Source of the DNA: Porpolomopsis calyptriformis
Taxonomy: Eukaryota; Basidiomycota; Agaricomycetes; Agaricales; Hygrophoraceae
DNA: 64,000 bases
Assembly (NCBI GenBank): GCA_951640195.1
Contig: OX621163.1
Span: 1,240,001 to 1,304,000, forward strand
Direction of reading: 5' to 3'
The stretch's first letter is position 1, and each line of letters opens with the position of its first letter. Positions 10,664 through 21,900 of the stretch are shown here, in pieces. The notes beneath the pieces are model-generated. The model had not been told where the DNA came from and ran no database searches. It saw only the letters and a list, made by a program, of their open reading frames with translations. The translations under genes and the position numbers were made by a program.

Positions 10664-13600
10664 TCAAGCCCCAAATGACGACATTGAGAAACCACTCGCA
10701 AAGCTAGCGGGGATCGTCGGGAGCGTGGGCATACCCATCGTAATCCCCTCTCCCAATTTTAGCCCTTCTAGTTCTTTCATCATAACGCTCAATCTTCCTA
10801 CCCCCAAACGCTCCTTCAAGCTCCCCCCGCCACCGCCCTCGGTGCCAGCTTCGCCTCCATCATTGAAGCCCTTCTCGAACTGACCCCAGTCACTTCGCTG
10901 AGCTAAATACGGCTTAAGCAACGTGGGCTCGATCCTCCCCAAGTAGTTTTCGGTGATGTACGACCTAAGAATTTCTGGCCGGACCAAGAAGACGTTGCCG
11001 AGTTGGCGAATGAACTCAAATCGTTCATGGAGTGATCCGATTCCGAAACTGCTGATCGTGTCTTGGTATGACTTCAAATCTCTGTACATCATCCATCAGC
11101 CAAACTGAAGGGTGCGCTAAAAAAAAAAATTTACTTTGCCAGCATCAACCCTCCTGTCGCGCTGACAGGGAATTTTCGCAAGTGATCAAGCAAAAGGCTG
11201 GAAATGCTGAGGCATTAATGACACCGCCTTCTCCATAAGCGAGACAGACAGACCTATGAAATGCAACCCCGATTTCCGTCAGAAAAACTTCGAGATTTTT
11301 GCCACTCAAGTTTTTCTGGGCGGCGTCACGGACTTTTTCCAAAACATCACAGCATGCTTCGCAAGGCTCCGTGTTCACTCGAGCGAACGACAGGTCGTCA
11401 TTCCGCGGTTTGAAGTCGTTGCGCTTTTGCTTTGATAATTGATTCGACAAACATGAGACGATTGCTATATGATCAGTGAGCTCAGATTGAGGTGATTGAG
11501 AGAGAGAGAAAGACCGACAGTCGGTGACACGCTGTAAGAGACCATTGGCCTCCCCTTCAATCCTGCTGACCGTCTGATTGTTGAAGATGACCATCTCACG
11601 CCGAATCGTAACAGAGGAACTGGCTAACGGTAAAAGTGCCGTGTTGATATACTGTTGCCAAAGATGGCAAATAAGATCGACGGATCGCAGAACGGTCAAG
11701 GGTTGCAAACTGGGCTCGGACTTGGCATCGGCCGCGTCAAGCCGCGCTTGAGCGCTGTGCGTACGCTGTTAGGAAGAGCTCACACGAAACTAAACCTCTT
11801 ACGTTTCAATAGCTGCTTCAACATAAGCATTTCCAAGCGCCTCTGCCAAAGCTCGCAACAGGGCAAAAGTATTTTTGGCACTGAAATGTCTGGTCAGCCT
11901 CGCGGTAAAAGAAAAAGAAAACGAGGTTGTATACGCACACATCGTTAGGTGAACTCAGCTCGACGCATCTGCCGATAGCTTCTGCGTGCCATTTGAGCAT
12001 AGTTTCAGCCGTATCTATACTCAGTTGACCATCTTCTTCTCGCGCAGACTCTTCACCAGGTTTATCTTGATTTCGATCCGTAGCAATCCCCCTGAATCTC
12101 ATGAGCGCAGCGGCAGCAGCCTGAGCTGAGGTGGCGGGGGCACCGCCAGGGGTCGTGGTTGAGGCAGCGGCGCTAAGTTGATTCATCACACGGTCAAACA
12201 CAGAGGACTTTCCTTTGTGCGTCTTTTCCTGGACAGACGGGGAGGTATTCAGTTGACTAGAAGACACGTTTGGGACTTACATGATAGCGCGTGAAGTTAA
12301 CGAGTAGTCCTGAATAAAGTGTTCCCAGACTCCGACTTTCCCGTTCGAGATATCTTTGGCCCTCCGTGTATGGCACGAAAAGCTCCTCTAAGGAGGTTTC
12401 CAGCATAGAGCTGACAGTGGATGTCCCTGTCGTAGACGTACTTACGCTGCTAAGTAGCGATCGTTGGAGACCTGTCGATTCAGCTGATGATCGTGTAATC
12501 CCGGATGGTAGTTCATAAGCTTTGAGATCATCGACTAAGAGGGATGCTCGCGTATGAACAAGCTGTAGAACACGAAGATAGGCTAAATCGGATAATGTAG
12601 CACTTCTGTTAAGGAGCTGTTCCATGTATTGTTGAATCTTCATAAACAGATCAGTGTGGCCAGAATCCGCGAGAGAAGAGAGAAAGTCTTACGGATTGCG
12701 CAAATACTCGTTGCAAGAAGACTTGCATTACAACCGGGGGATGTGGAAATACCGCCTTGACAATTTGGGCTTCTTGGTCAACGGTCACTCGGATCTCCTC
12801 AAATAAATCGAGAAGCCCAGATTCACTCTTTGGAGGTGTAGCATCTGGATCAGGTAATGATTCCCAACTACGAGAAAGCGATGAACAAAGACAAGAAGTT
12901 ATATAGAGGACAACGAACAGCATAGTATCATCGGCTTTCTTCGTCTCTCGAACACGGTTGATGAAAAAGTCATGCTGATTGACATATACTTGAACGCAAG
13001 ATGATCCGCCATTGAACTCGAGTAATGTTTGGGCGCAGTGCTAGACAGCGAAACCGAGCGTCATCAGCACGCTGGTATCCCTCGGAGAAAAGAAATAACA
13101 AACATGCATCATCTTAGGATCCCCTTTCCGATAACATCTGTCGAAAAGGTATAGCATATCTTTCTCGAACTTTTCGCAGTATTTTTCGATCCTCTCGCGG
13201 GTCTATCGTGATATCAATTGTCTCTTCGGGGAGGTAGAAAAGAAAGAAAATAACGAACTTGATCAGCGGAGGGTAAATCAACTTCTTTCGCTACAGTATT
13301 CAAGCGCCTCAAGATGATGGCAACCTGACGTCTGCCTTCTTTGCCCTCTTTCTTCAGAGAATCCAAACGTGATGTATCGTCTCGAGAAAACTGGTTGTAG
13401 TAGTCTATCAAATCGTGTGCAGCCTGCGCTCTTTGGCGTTCGATGTGCACCGTCTCGAGCTGCTCGCCTAATCCACTTCAGCATTGGATGATAGATAGAA
13501 CATTTAACCCGACTCACCAATTCTGATGGCTGTGCTTCCAACTTCGTCCATCCTGCCTTCCATTCCAGAAAACGATTGACCGACGGACTAAACTTGATGG

Positions 13601-14052
13601 TCAGCCGAGCAACTATCATTGTGGGACTACACCGACGTCAAATCCTCTGTTAAATTCGGCCATCTTTCTCGAGTACTCTCGTTCTGAAACCCTGACACCT
13701 TTCTCCATTTGCTCCGTCTTTACTTGAACATCTTTGCGAACTGCGATGAGTTGGTCTGTGGCGGCTTCAAATGTTCTTATAAACGGTCTGGGGTCAAATG
13801 CTACGAAGAGCGTCAAGATCATTGTCACATTCGATTTCAAAAATACATACGTCCCGGATCAGCTTTGGATCGAGCTATCAGTTTCTCTGAAACTGATCCA
13901 ATGAAGTCAGTAACATCAAATTTTCCCTAAAGATGATTCAAAGCTGAGCTATGAATTCCACTAACCAAGGGAAATACTCGGACCTCAAAAATACTGAGTT
14001 TGAGGTGTTCGGTCACACTGGGTTCTAGTGAGAGACTGGAAGGCCTTTGCAT
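10664..14052 (-). CDS. SEC10: Exocyst complex subunit Sec10
   Basis: Many exons, about 880 residues. The N-terminus (SLSLEPSVTEHLKLS, then GKFDVTDFIGSVSEKLIARS, then DPRPFIRTFEAATDQLI) and the coiled-coil HIERQRAQAAHDLIDYYNQF are typical of fungal Sec10. Middle exons carry MLYLFDRCYRKGDPKMMH and MLKWHAEAIGRCVELS; the C-terminus has DLKSYQDTISSFGIGSLHER and RSYITENYLGRIEP. Sec10 is a core subunit of the exocyst, tethering secretory vesicles to the plasma membrane at sites of polarised growth. The start at 14052 (MQRPSSLSLEPS) matches the family. Divergent from Rix1 with roughly 80 bp between start codons. Confidence 0.93.
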
Positions 14053-14134
14053 GGCAATCGCAACAGTAGATTGGTATAGTTTGTTTACATTTGTTGAAAA
14101 CGGAAGCCAATAGCCTCCGCCGACTTTGACATCC

Positions 14135-16746
14135 ATGGAAGTTCCACATCCATTAAAAACTTTGCTGCAATTGCAGCTCGCCTCAGACGCTTCGGCAGTT
14201 CTTCACTTACCATACCTACTCACATCCTTGTCACCGGAATGTTTCCTACCCTCACCTCACCTCCACAAGTGGACGGCAAGAATCAGTTCACTTATTCACT
14301 CCAGAGACCCTGGTTGTAGATGGGCTGGCCTTTGTATAGCGTACAAGATGTCTACACTCTCCACGTCTGTTATGACCGAATGTGCACAGAATTGGCTTGC
14401 CGTCGCACTACCGATGCTTTTGGTCGGTGCATCTACATTCATTCCCTCTATGTTGCAACTCACGCGGTAACAACAAGAAAACCGATCCAACACCCACTTT
14501 AAAAGCAGCCGTCCGCCTTTTAAGGCATATTCTTGTCACTGCACCAGACGTCCCGGAATTTCAAAGACAAGTTGTAACACCCAACGTCCCTAAAATCAGC
14601 CAGGCACTGATCGAACTAGCCGAAAACCATCCAAATAGCGAACTAAAGGTGCGGTAGCCGAGATCAACTTAGTACGTACACATCGAACACCCAAGCTCTA
14701 GATTCTGGCATTGGCTACTTTAACTCGGCTTATACCTCTGTATCCAAATCTACACCGCCCTTTACACGCCAACTTGTTGACTCTTTCATCTAAATATCTC
14801 TGCGGCTCAGCCCCTACTCCGACGAGTGCGATCGTGTTAGAAACCACCTCGCAACTCTTTGCTACTTTACACTTTACAGGGGGTAAAGTAGCTGCAGCTA
14901 ACCTATGGAGGAAATCTCTAAACGAGACATTGGAAAATGCACGAAGCACCTTCCTCGGGTTGAGATCAACATTTCCAAATGAAGGTTGCTCGCTGTTCTC
15001 TACAATAGCTCTACCATTTGTTGATAAATCCTTTCAGTCCATGTTCCTGATTTGGCTGGCGATCCGCTGGCGTGGATTCCTCTCGCACTTGATCGCCTAC
15101 GGTGCTGCATTACTACGCTATGTAACCTCTTGAAGTAAGGTTACATGTCGCTTCGAGCAAACCGATACTGATTTCCAGCCCAGATCGACCACCAATAGAG
15201 CGGTCCATCTACCAATCGGCGCATTGGTTAGTTTCGCCACAACTCTTCTTAGCTGCACAGCCGAAGAACAGGTAATCAATGTTTGTCACATTGCCGTTTC
15301 TCAGACTGAAAGTTATCATAGTCAGAGGGTTACATAGAACCCACCACACGAGCCATGGAAAGTTCGGTGATTCCAGTTATTTGGAAACTCTCCGGTGACC
15401 TTCTTGTTTGTCTGGCAGAATGGTGAGCAATGTCATCCTGATACCTCTCAGGTCTGACAACATTTTGCTGTAGCACTGGCCACTATTTGACTCCTCATGC
15501 GCCGAAATTGGTCACCTATCTTACATATCATCTTGAGAAGAACCTGCTACCGCAAGTGTTTTGGGTTCTCAGTAACATTAACCCTAAACTCAAACATCTG
15601 TAGCTCGCAGCGTATTGTCTTTTTGCAGACTCTTCACGGGGTCCTCAGTCATTCCCGCCCAATCCATGCTCCTTTAATTCTCAGCCGCCTGTCAAGGGTG
15701 ACGCTATCATCACTATCTATTATTCTCGCCAGTCCGCAAGAAAGCTCGAAGTCAAAAGACGTTTCCGTTAACAGAAACAAGGGGAGGAAGAGAGCACGGA
15801 GATACGAAGGTGACGAAGTATTCAAACTCTCGAAAACAATGATATGCAAGACGCCCGAGGAAGGCCGCGTGCTGCTTGAGGCTCTGGACAGTATGCGCAA
15901 GTCTTCTTTAAATCTGTTGCATGATGCCTAAAGAAGTTCTTAGTTACGCGACTTTTGTTGATGAACCCCAACCTCCCCCAAGGCATGGCATCACTATCAT
16001 CCCGTATTCTCCTATCGATCCTTGTCTCCCTTCCTCAATTATCACCAGCTTCTCTATCACCCGATTTATCTTTACATGGTAGACTTTCAGAAATGGTGCT
16101 GGCTCTCTGTGCGGCCATTGGCTCTGGAACGACCAGCACGATGAGCAAGAGTTTGGGGCTCGTGATTAGGGCCAGCACAAAAGACCATGTGAGTTCTCCC
16201 CAGCTTTCCCTTGCTGATATTAAAACATGCAATCAGGGACCATCGCTTGGCGCTAGCTTTGATATTTTATTACACCCAAGGCTGCCACCCCTTCTTCGAT
16301 CCCTTCCTGAACTTGAGTCGTTGTCCTTGTTTCGGACAGAGGAAAGTCGGGAAGAGACTGATGCACGTAATTCTCTGGGCTTGCAAGTTGCAGATCCCAG
16401 ACCACCGATACAAACAGCAAATTCTGGCGACAAAATGGACATGCGATCGTCACCTCCTCCGATCACACCGGTCTTGGATCTACCACGTTCCCAGCCCTCG
16501 CCGATCTCAGCCACGCCTTCTAACCCCCACACCTCAGACCCACTGCGAGTTGTAGCTGATGTGGTTGTTGCTGGGAAGCCGGGGCAAGCTCCAGAATCTA
16601 TTTCATCGCCCGAGTTCGTGCAGGTGGGAGAAAGGGTCGAATTGACTGCAACAACTTCCCAGCTCTCCTTGGCTTCTCGATACATTGACGATGATGGGGA
16701 GGACGAAGAGATACCAGCCATAAATATGGAGTCTGATTCGGATTAG
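14135..16746 (+). CDS. RIX1: Rix1 pre-rRNA processing protein
   Basis: Multi-exon, about 700 residues. The RIX1 domain occupies the N-terminal half: LASDASAVLHLPYLLTSLS, CRWAGLCIAYKM, TLKAAVRLLRHILVTAPDVP, FQRQVVTPNVPKIS, LALATLTRLIPLYP, and HLPIGALVSFATTLLSCTAE after an intron. The C-terminal part is Ser/Pro-rich and ends in an acidic stretch (DDDGEDEEIP). Rix1 acts with Ipi1-Ipi3 and Rea1 in ITS2 removal and late 60S remodelling in the nucleolus and nucleoplasm. Start at 14135 (MEVPHPL) is preferred; an in-frame ATG lies at 14126. It shares a short divergent promoter with SEC10. Confidence 0.85.
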
Positions 16747-16896
16747 CCAATTTAGACTGCTCGCGGCATAATTAAATCCGAACACGCCTTCGATTTTGGG
16801 CGCTGTTGCCAACGTGAACATTATCGTCGTCAGAATCGTGGTCTTCTGTTTGATTCCATTTCTCGTCTTGAGAAATTTTACTCATCTAAATTAAGG

Positions 16897-17731
16897 TCAA
16901 TGATTCGTCAAAGTATCCTCGATTGGGGACGAAACTTTTTCCAGAAAAGCCTGGGCTATAGTGCACTCGGGATCAAGATAATTAGCACGCTCAAAGTTAG
17001 CTTGAGCGTAGCGGAAGAGAGCGGGATCGAATAAATTCTGAGCTATTACTCCCAACGTTAGAGAGAAAATGATGACCTGCGTGATTGTTACCGTCAAGTA
17101 GTCCAGGCGTTGGCGGGGGTTGTGCAAGATAAAGCGAAGTTAGTCCGGCGTACAGATGTAAGACGGGGTCGTCCTGGTAAGGGAAAGATGGCAGGTATCT
17201 GTTCAAAACGACAGGGTTATATATGTGGGTCTCGGATGCTGGATGAACGCACAGCTCCAGTTCACTTAACGCCTCCCTATATTTCTTTGACGAAATTAAA
17301 CGTAAGACGAGCTCCTTGAGAATCGATTCGCGCTATGCACGTGAAGGGTTGAGATTAATGGGGACGCGATTGAAAGCTCGGCTTGCCGCGTCAGGGTGCT
17401 GTAACATCATAGCACGCAAAAATTCGAGTTGCTGAGGATTATTTTCACCTTCGTTGATGTTGGAGCCTAGGATGTGCACAGCTGTGGTCCACATTTCCAT
17501 CCACGGCACTTCCTTACATCGCGCAAGTATAGCCCACGCTCGTTTGGATCGAGGAACGTCGCTCCTTTGGAGGCAAAGCTGTAAAACATCATGCAAACGT
17601 CGTATGTGTACTTTTCGTGTGCTGGATGCATTCTTTGCACCAGGCAAGGCGAAGAGAAAAGTCTGCTCGAAAGCCATCTCAAGTAAAGCAAACAAGGACA
17701 AATTATCTCGGGTCGACCAGCCTCCAGGCAT
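16897..17731 (-). CDS. RNA polymerase I initiation factor Rrn11-like
   Basis: Several exons, about 215 residues. HIRRLHDVLQLCLQRSDVPR, AKRAWAILARCKEV (Ser variant here), WTTAVHILG, QLEFLRAMMLQHPD, then ILKELVLRLIS, YLPSFPYQDDPVLHLYAGLT and YAQANFERANYLDPE resemble the TPR-like Rrn11 subunit of the Pol I core factor. Core factor recruits Pol I to the rDNA promoter. The ATG at 17731-17729 abuts the ATG of the divergent gene at 17732-17734; an internal ATG (MAFEQTFLF) could be used instead. One internal intron would be only about 33 nt. The family call rests on pattern, so it is moderate. Confidence 0.7.
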
Positions 17732-18857
17732 ATGGACGACGACTTGACATTTGGGACATCTGTCTGGGGAACTAGCGACCCAGTTCCCCTCTCTTCTCAT
17801 CAACAATCAATACCGAACATTCCGTCCCTATCTTTAGCCCAAATCAATTCATCTGACGATTTTGATGACTTCGGACCCTCGGTACAGACGGCGGCGGACG
17901 AGAATGACGAATTCGGTGACTTTGGGGAGTTTGGGGAGTTTGGCGACGCACAAGGAGAGGTCACTCAGGACTTTCCTCTCGATGTGTTCGCCAAAGAGGT
18001 TCCTAGACCTGGGCCATTGAAGTTAGATCCAATGCCTTCGAGAGCGGAGCTTGTAAAGCAAGTGAACGATATCCTTCGGCCAATATGGGGAGATGTTGAT
18101 ATTTCCCAAGTAACATCGCAGGAAGAACTTAGACAAGTGGAAGGCATAGGACAGATATTGGTTACACCGGAAAGGTAATTCCATCCCCTGAAATTTCAAA
18201 AGTCGCCACCTCAGCTTCCAGCATGTAACAGCCGGAATTTTTATAATGCTTTGATGGAAATCCCCCCGCTGAAGCCTCCGAACTGGAAACAATCCAAAAT
18301 TCGCCGACAGCACCTTATCGCCCTCGGTATCCCCGTAAATCTCGACGAAGTTCTTCCCCGTGCAAACGGCAAGCCACTTCCCCCTTTACAGATCACTACA
18401 CGACCGCCATCTGCGCCTCCAGTGCCCAAAACTGGTCAGCATTTCAACAACCCATTGGATTCATCACGCGCTGGGACTCCACGTAGCGGAACACCGCAAG
18501 GAAGACATATCGCATCCCCTTTTGGACCCAAGCCAGAGCTTGACGAACGAAAGATTACAGAAGTTTTGGCGCTCGAGTCAGGTATGTGAAACAGTTGTGA
18601 CATCGATATGAAGAGTGAATGTCATTTTGGTGATAGACACCCTCACTCTACTTCCTATTGTTACCCTCGAGTCCCACCTAGCAGACATACGTGCCCAAAT
18701 TGCACAGACCTCAGGGTTGCTCAAACATTTGCTGCAGACGCGGGAAACATTACAGCAAGACTCGGAAACGTACAATAAACTCATAGCGGAACTGGTGGGG
18801 GAAGCACAGAAGATAAAGACAGGCAAGAGTCGGTCATCTGGGAAACGAGGCGGATAA
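17732..18857 (+). CDS. DUF5102 / Laa2-like trafficking adaptor
   Basis: Three exons. The acidic N-terminus holds repeated DFG/EFG units (DDFDDFGPS, EFGDFGEFGEFGD), typical of motifs that bind the gamma-ear of AP-1 and GGA adaptors. A conserved middle follows (VKQVNDILRPIWGDVDISQ, then SRNFYNALMEIPPLKPPNWK, then RRQHLIALGIPVNLDEVLP), and a C-terminal coiled coil (ESHLADIRAQIAQTSGLLKH). This matches the fungal DUF5102 family that includes yeast Laa2 (Ybl010c), a partner of the AP-1 accessory protein Laa1. Role inferred: clathrin/AP-1 transport at the trans-Golgi. Its start codon directly abuts that of the divergent Rrn11-like gene. Confidence 0.65.
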
Positions 18858-18966
18858 CATATATTTGAATGTTCTCACTGCTATGTCAATGATCTGCTGT
18901 ATAAATGTTCCCACACCTTTTTGACGCGTCACGCGACTTGGCCAAATTTTTTGTTAGCAGGCCATT

Positions 18967-21900
18967 ATGAACATTGCTCACTCGTTGCCTTCAACGGTGT
19001 CTAGCGTATCTTTCTCTTTTTTGTCAGCTGAAGATATCCGACGCATCTCAGTCAAGCAACTCGTGAATCCTATTCTCTTGGATGAACTAAACAGACCAAA
19101 CATCGGAGGTCTCTACGATCCTGCCCTCGGACCAGCTGACAAGCAGGACATGTATGTTTAGACGATCGTTGTTGTCGTTGACGAGGCTCAGTGCACCCCT
19201 GTAGTTGCGCAACATGTCAGCTCACTTATTTCACTTGCCCTGGCCATTTTGGTCACATCGAATTACCTGCCCCGGTGTTCCATCCGTTATTCATCTCCAA
19301 CGCATTTAATCTTCTGCGAGGAACATGCTTATTCTGCCATCGGTTCAAAATGAGCAGAACCGTCGTACGTATCATTCCATTCCAGTTGCGCGCGATCGTG
19401 ACGTCTTTGGTCAGATGTGTAAATACGTGGCTAAATTCCGCTTGCTCGAACATGGTCTCTTGGAAGCTGCTATGAATGTCGATGATCTTCATTTTCAGAC
19501 AAGACCAAAAGGTGACGAAGAGGGTGAGATAAAAAGTGAAACTGTCAAAAGTTTCCAGGAACGCGTTCATTTATTCGTTTCGATTCATTTGTACCGCGCT
19601 TCTGGCAGCAAGCGCGATCATTACAAAGACGGTCTCATTTACCAAGCACGAAAAGACCTGATCTTGCAATTCCTTAAAGCGAGTGCCTTGAAGCAATGCA
19701 AGAATGAGGGATGCCGGGCGTAAGTGTCCATTTTTCTCTTGTGATATGACTAACCTCTTTACCCTCAGTCATGGCTACACTTTTCGGAAGGACGGTCATA
19801 CTAAAATAGTCGAATACGATTTGTCTCGACGACACAAACAACAACATTCTGCTGCAAATCTCAAACGCCCTGATGTGCTCTTGCAACAGAGGGTTCACAG
19901 CGTGAACATTTCTCGCTTGGATCGAAGCGAGGAGATTGTTTCGGATATTGAAATGTCGGAAAGTAAATCCACCGGCGAACCTTCTCTCTCCGAGGAGTCA
20001 GAAGAGGAAAAAACCCTAATACTAGAACAACTTCCTCGATCAGCAAGTGGAAGACTCAAAACATCTCGAGGCCGCAACGAGCGCGTCGTTTCTGCAGAAG
20101 AGTGCCGCGCTCATCTCCGAAAACTGTTTCAGACAGAAGTAGTCATCTGTTCACTACTTTTTGGAGGACATGGACCGTTCGCTGTCATATCCCCCTCGGG
20201 GTTATCAGTCCCTTCCGCTGATATGTTTTTCATGGAAGTTCTCCCTGTAACACCTACCCGCTTTCGCCCTCCTGCCAAAATGGGCGAAACACTTTTCGAG
20301 CATCCCCAGAATGAGCTCCTGACCCGGGTTCTGAACACCTCTTACCGTCTTCGCGATCTGAATGCCGATTTGCGCGCCGCTTCACAAAATATCGAGGAGT
20401 TTGACAAGGTCACTCGGAGAAAAGTGTTAGGTGCATTACTTGATGCCCTCATGCAATTGCAAGTCGATGTCAACAGCTACATTGATAGTAGCAAGAACCC
20501 AGCTCCCGTCAAACCAGGCAAGCTGCCCCCAGCTGGCGTTAAGCAAGGCTTAGAAAAGAAGGAAGGACTATTCCGCAAGCACATGATGGTACAAGTTTTA
20601 TGCCTACGAAATCAACCCGGCTCATTGTGTTTGATAGGGAAAACGTGTCAATTACGCTGCCCGTTCGGTCATTTCCCCCGACGTCAATATCGATCCAAAT
20701 GAGATTGGGATCCCTCCCGTTTTTGCCCGGAAATTGACGTTCCCTGAACCCGTCACCCCAGCGAATTTCCACGAACTGCGGCAGTGGGTTATTGCAGGGC
20801 CACGAGGCTATCCTGGGGCAACCATAATCGAATACGAGGATGGACGTCAACAGTCACTTGTAAGAACCTATATTTCTTGTTGTCGCGCTGTCTTCATCGT
20901 TTGAAAGGATAAACTTAGCGTCGAGCAACGGACAGCAATTGCAAACCAATTACTAACACCATCTGAAGGCGATCGCACGAGCGTAGTACGCCGAGGTCTC
21001 TATACTTCTACTCCATCCATCAACAAGAAGGTATACCGCCATCTCCGGGACGGCGACTTCTTGATCGTTAATCGACAACCAACACTGCATAAACCTAGTA
21101 TGATGGCTCACAAAGCCCGTATCTTACAGGGAGAGAAGACTATTCGGATGCACTACGCAAATTGGTTCGTTATCGGTCTCTGCGATGATCTATAATGCTC
21201 AAATGACAACCGCTAATAGCAATTCGTATAATGGTAGGGTAAATCTTCTTTTGACATTATCTGTTCTCACCGAAGTCTGTTTTATCCAGCTGATTTCGAC
21301 GGAGATGGTATGTAATTTTCACATATGCTTGTTTTCTGGACTCAGGTATTCTCTAGAAATGAATATCCATTTTCCTCGTATGTATTCCTCCTGAATGCGA
21401 TGGCTCGGGAACGATGATTCTGTTACTTAGAAAACCAGGTTGCCCGCGCAGAAGCCATGGTCATTGCCAATACAGACGATCAATATTTAGTCCCCACCTC
21501 TGGGAAACCTCTTCGAGGACTAATACAGGACCATGTAGTGGCTGGTGTCTGGATGACCTGTCTGGATACCTTTTTCTCACGCGAAGAATACTTCCAGCTG
21601 CTATACGGGGCACTCAAGCCGGAGGACGACTCGTACCACCACGGTCGTTTAGTGTCGTTGCCTCCCACCATTTGGAAGCCCATTCCATTATGGACAGGAA
21701 AACAAATGGTGCCTTTAATTTCAATTGTCAACGCCGAGCTACAACTTATTCTTGGATCAGATATCTACGGTACTCAAGAATATCACGCCTTCTAATGCTG
21801 AGGGCCTCAACTTGAACGCAAAGGCTAAAGTGCCCGCCCATCTTTGGGGTAAGGACTCAATTGAAGACAAAGTAATATTTGTAGATGGGGAGTTACTCTG

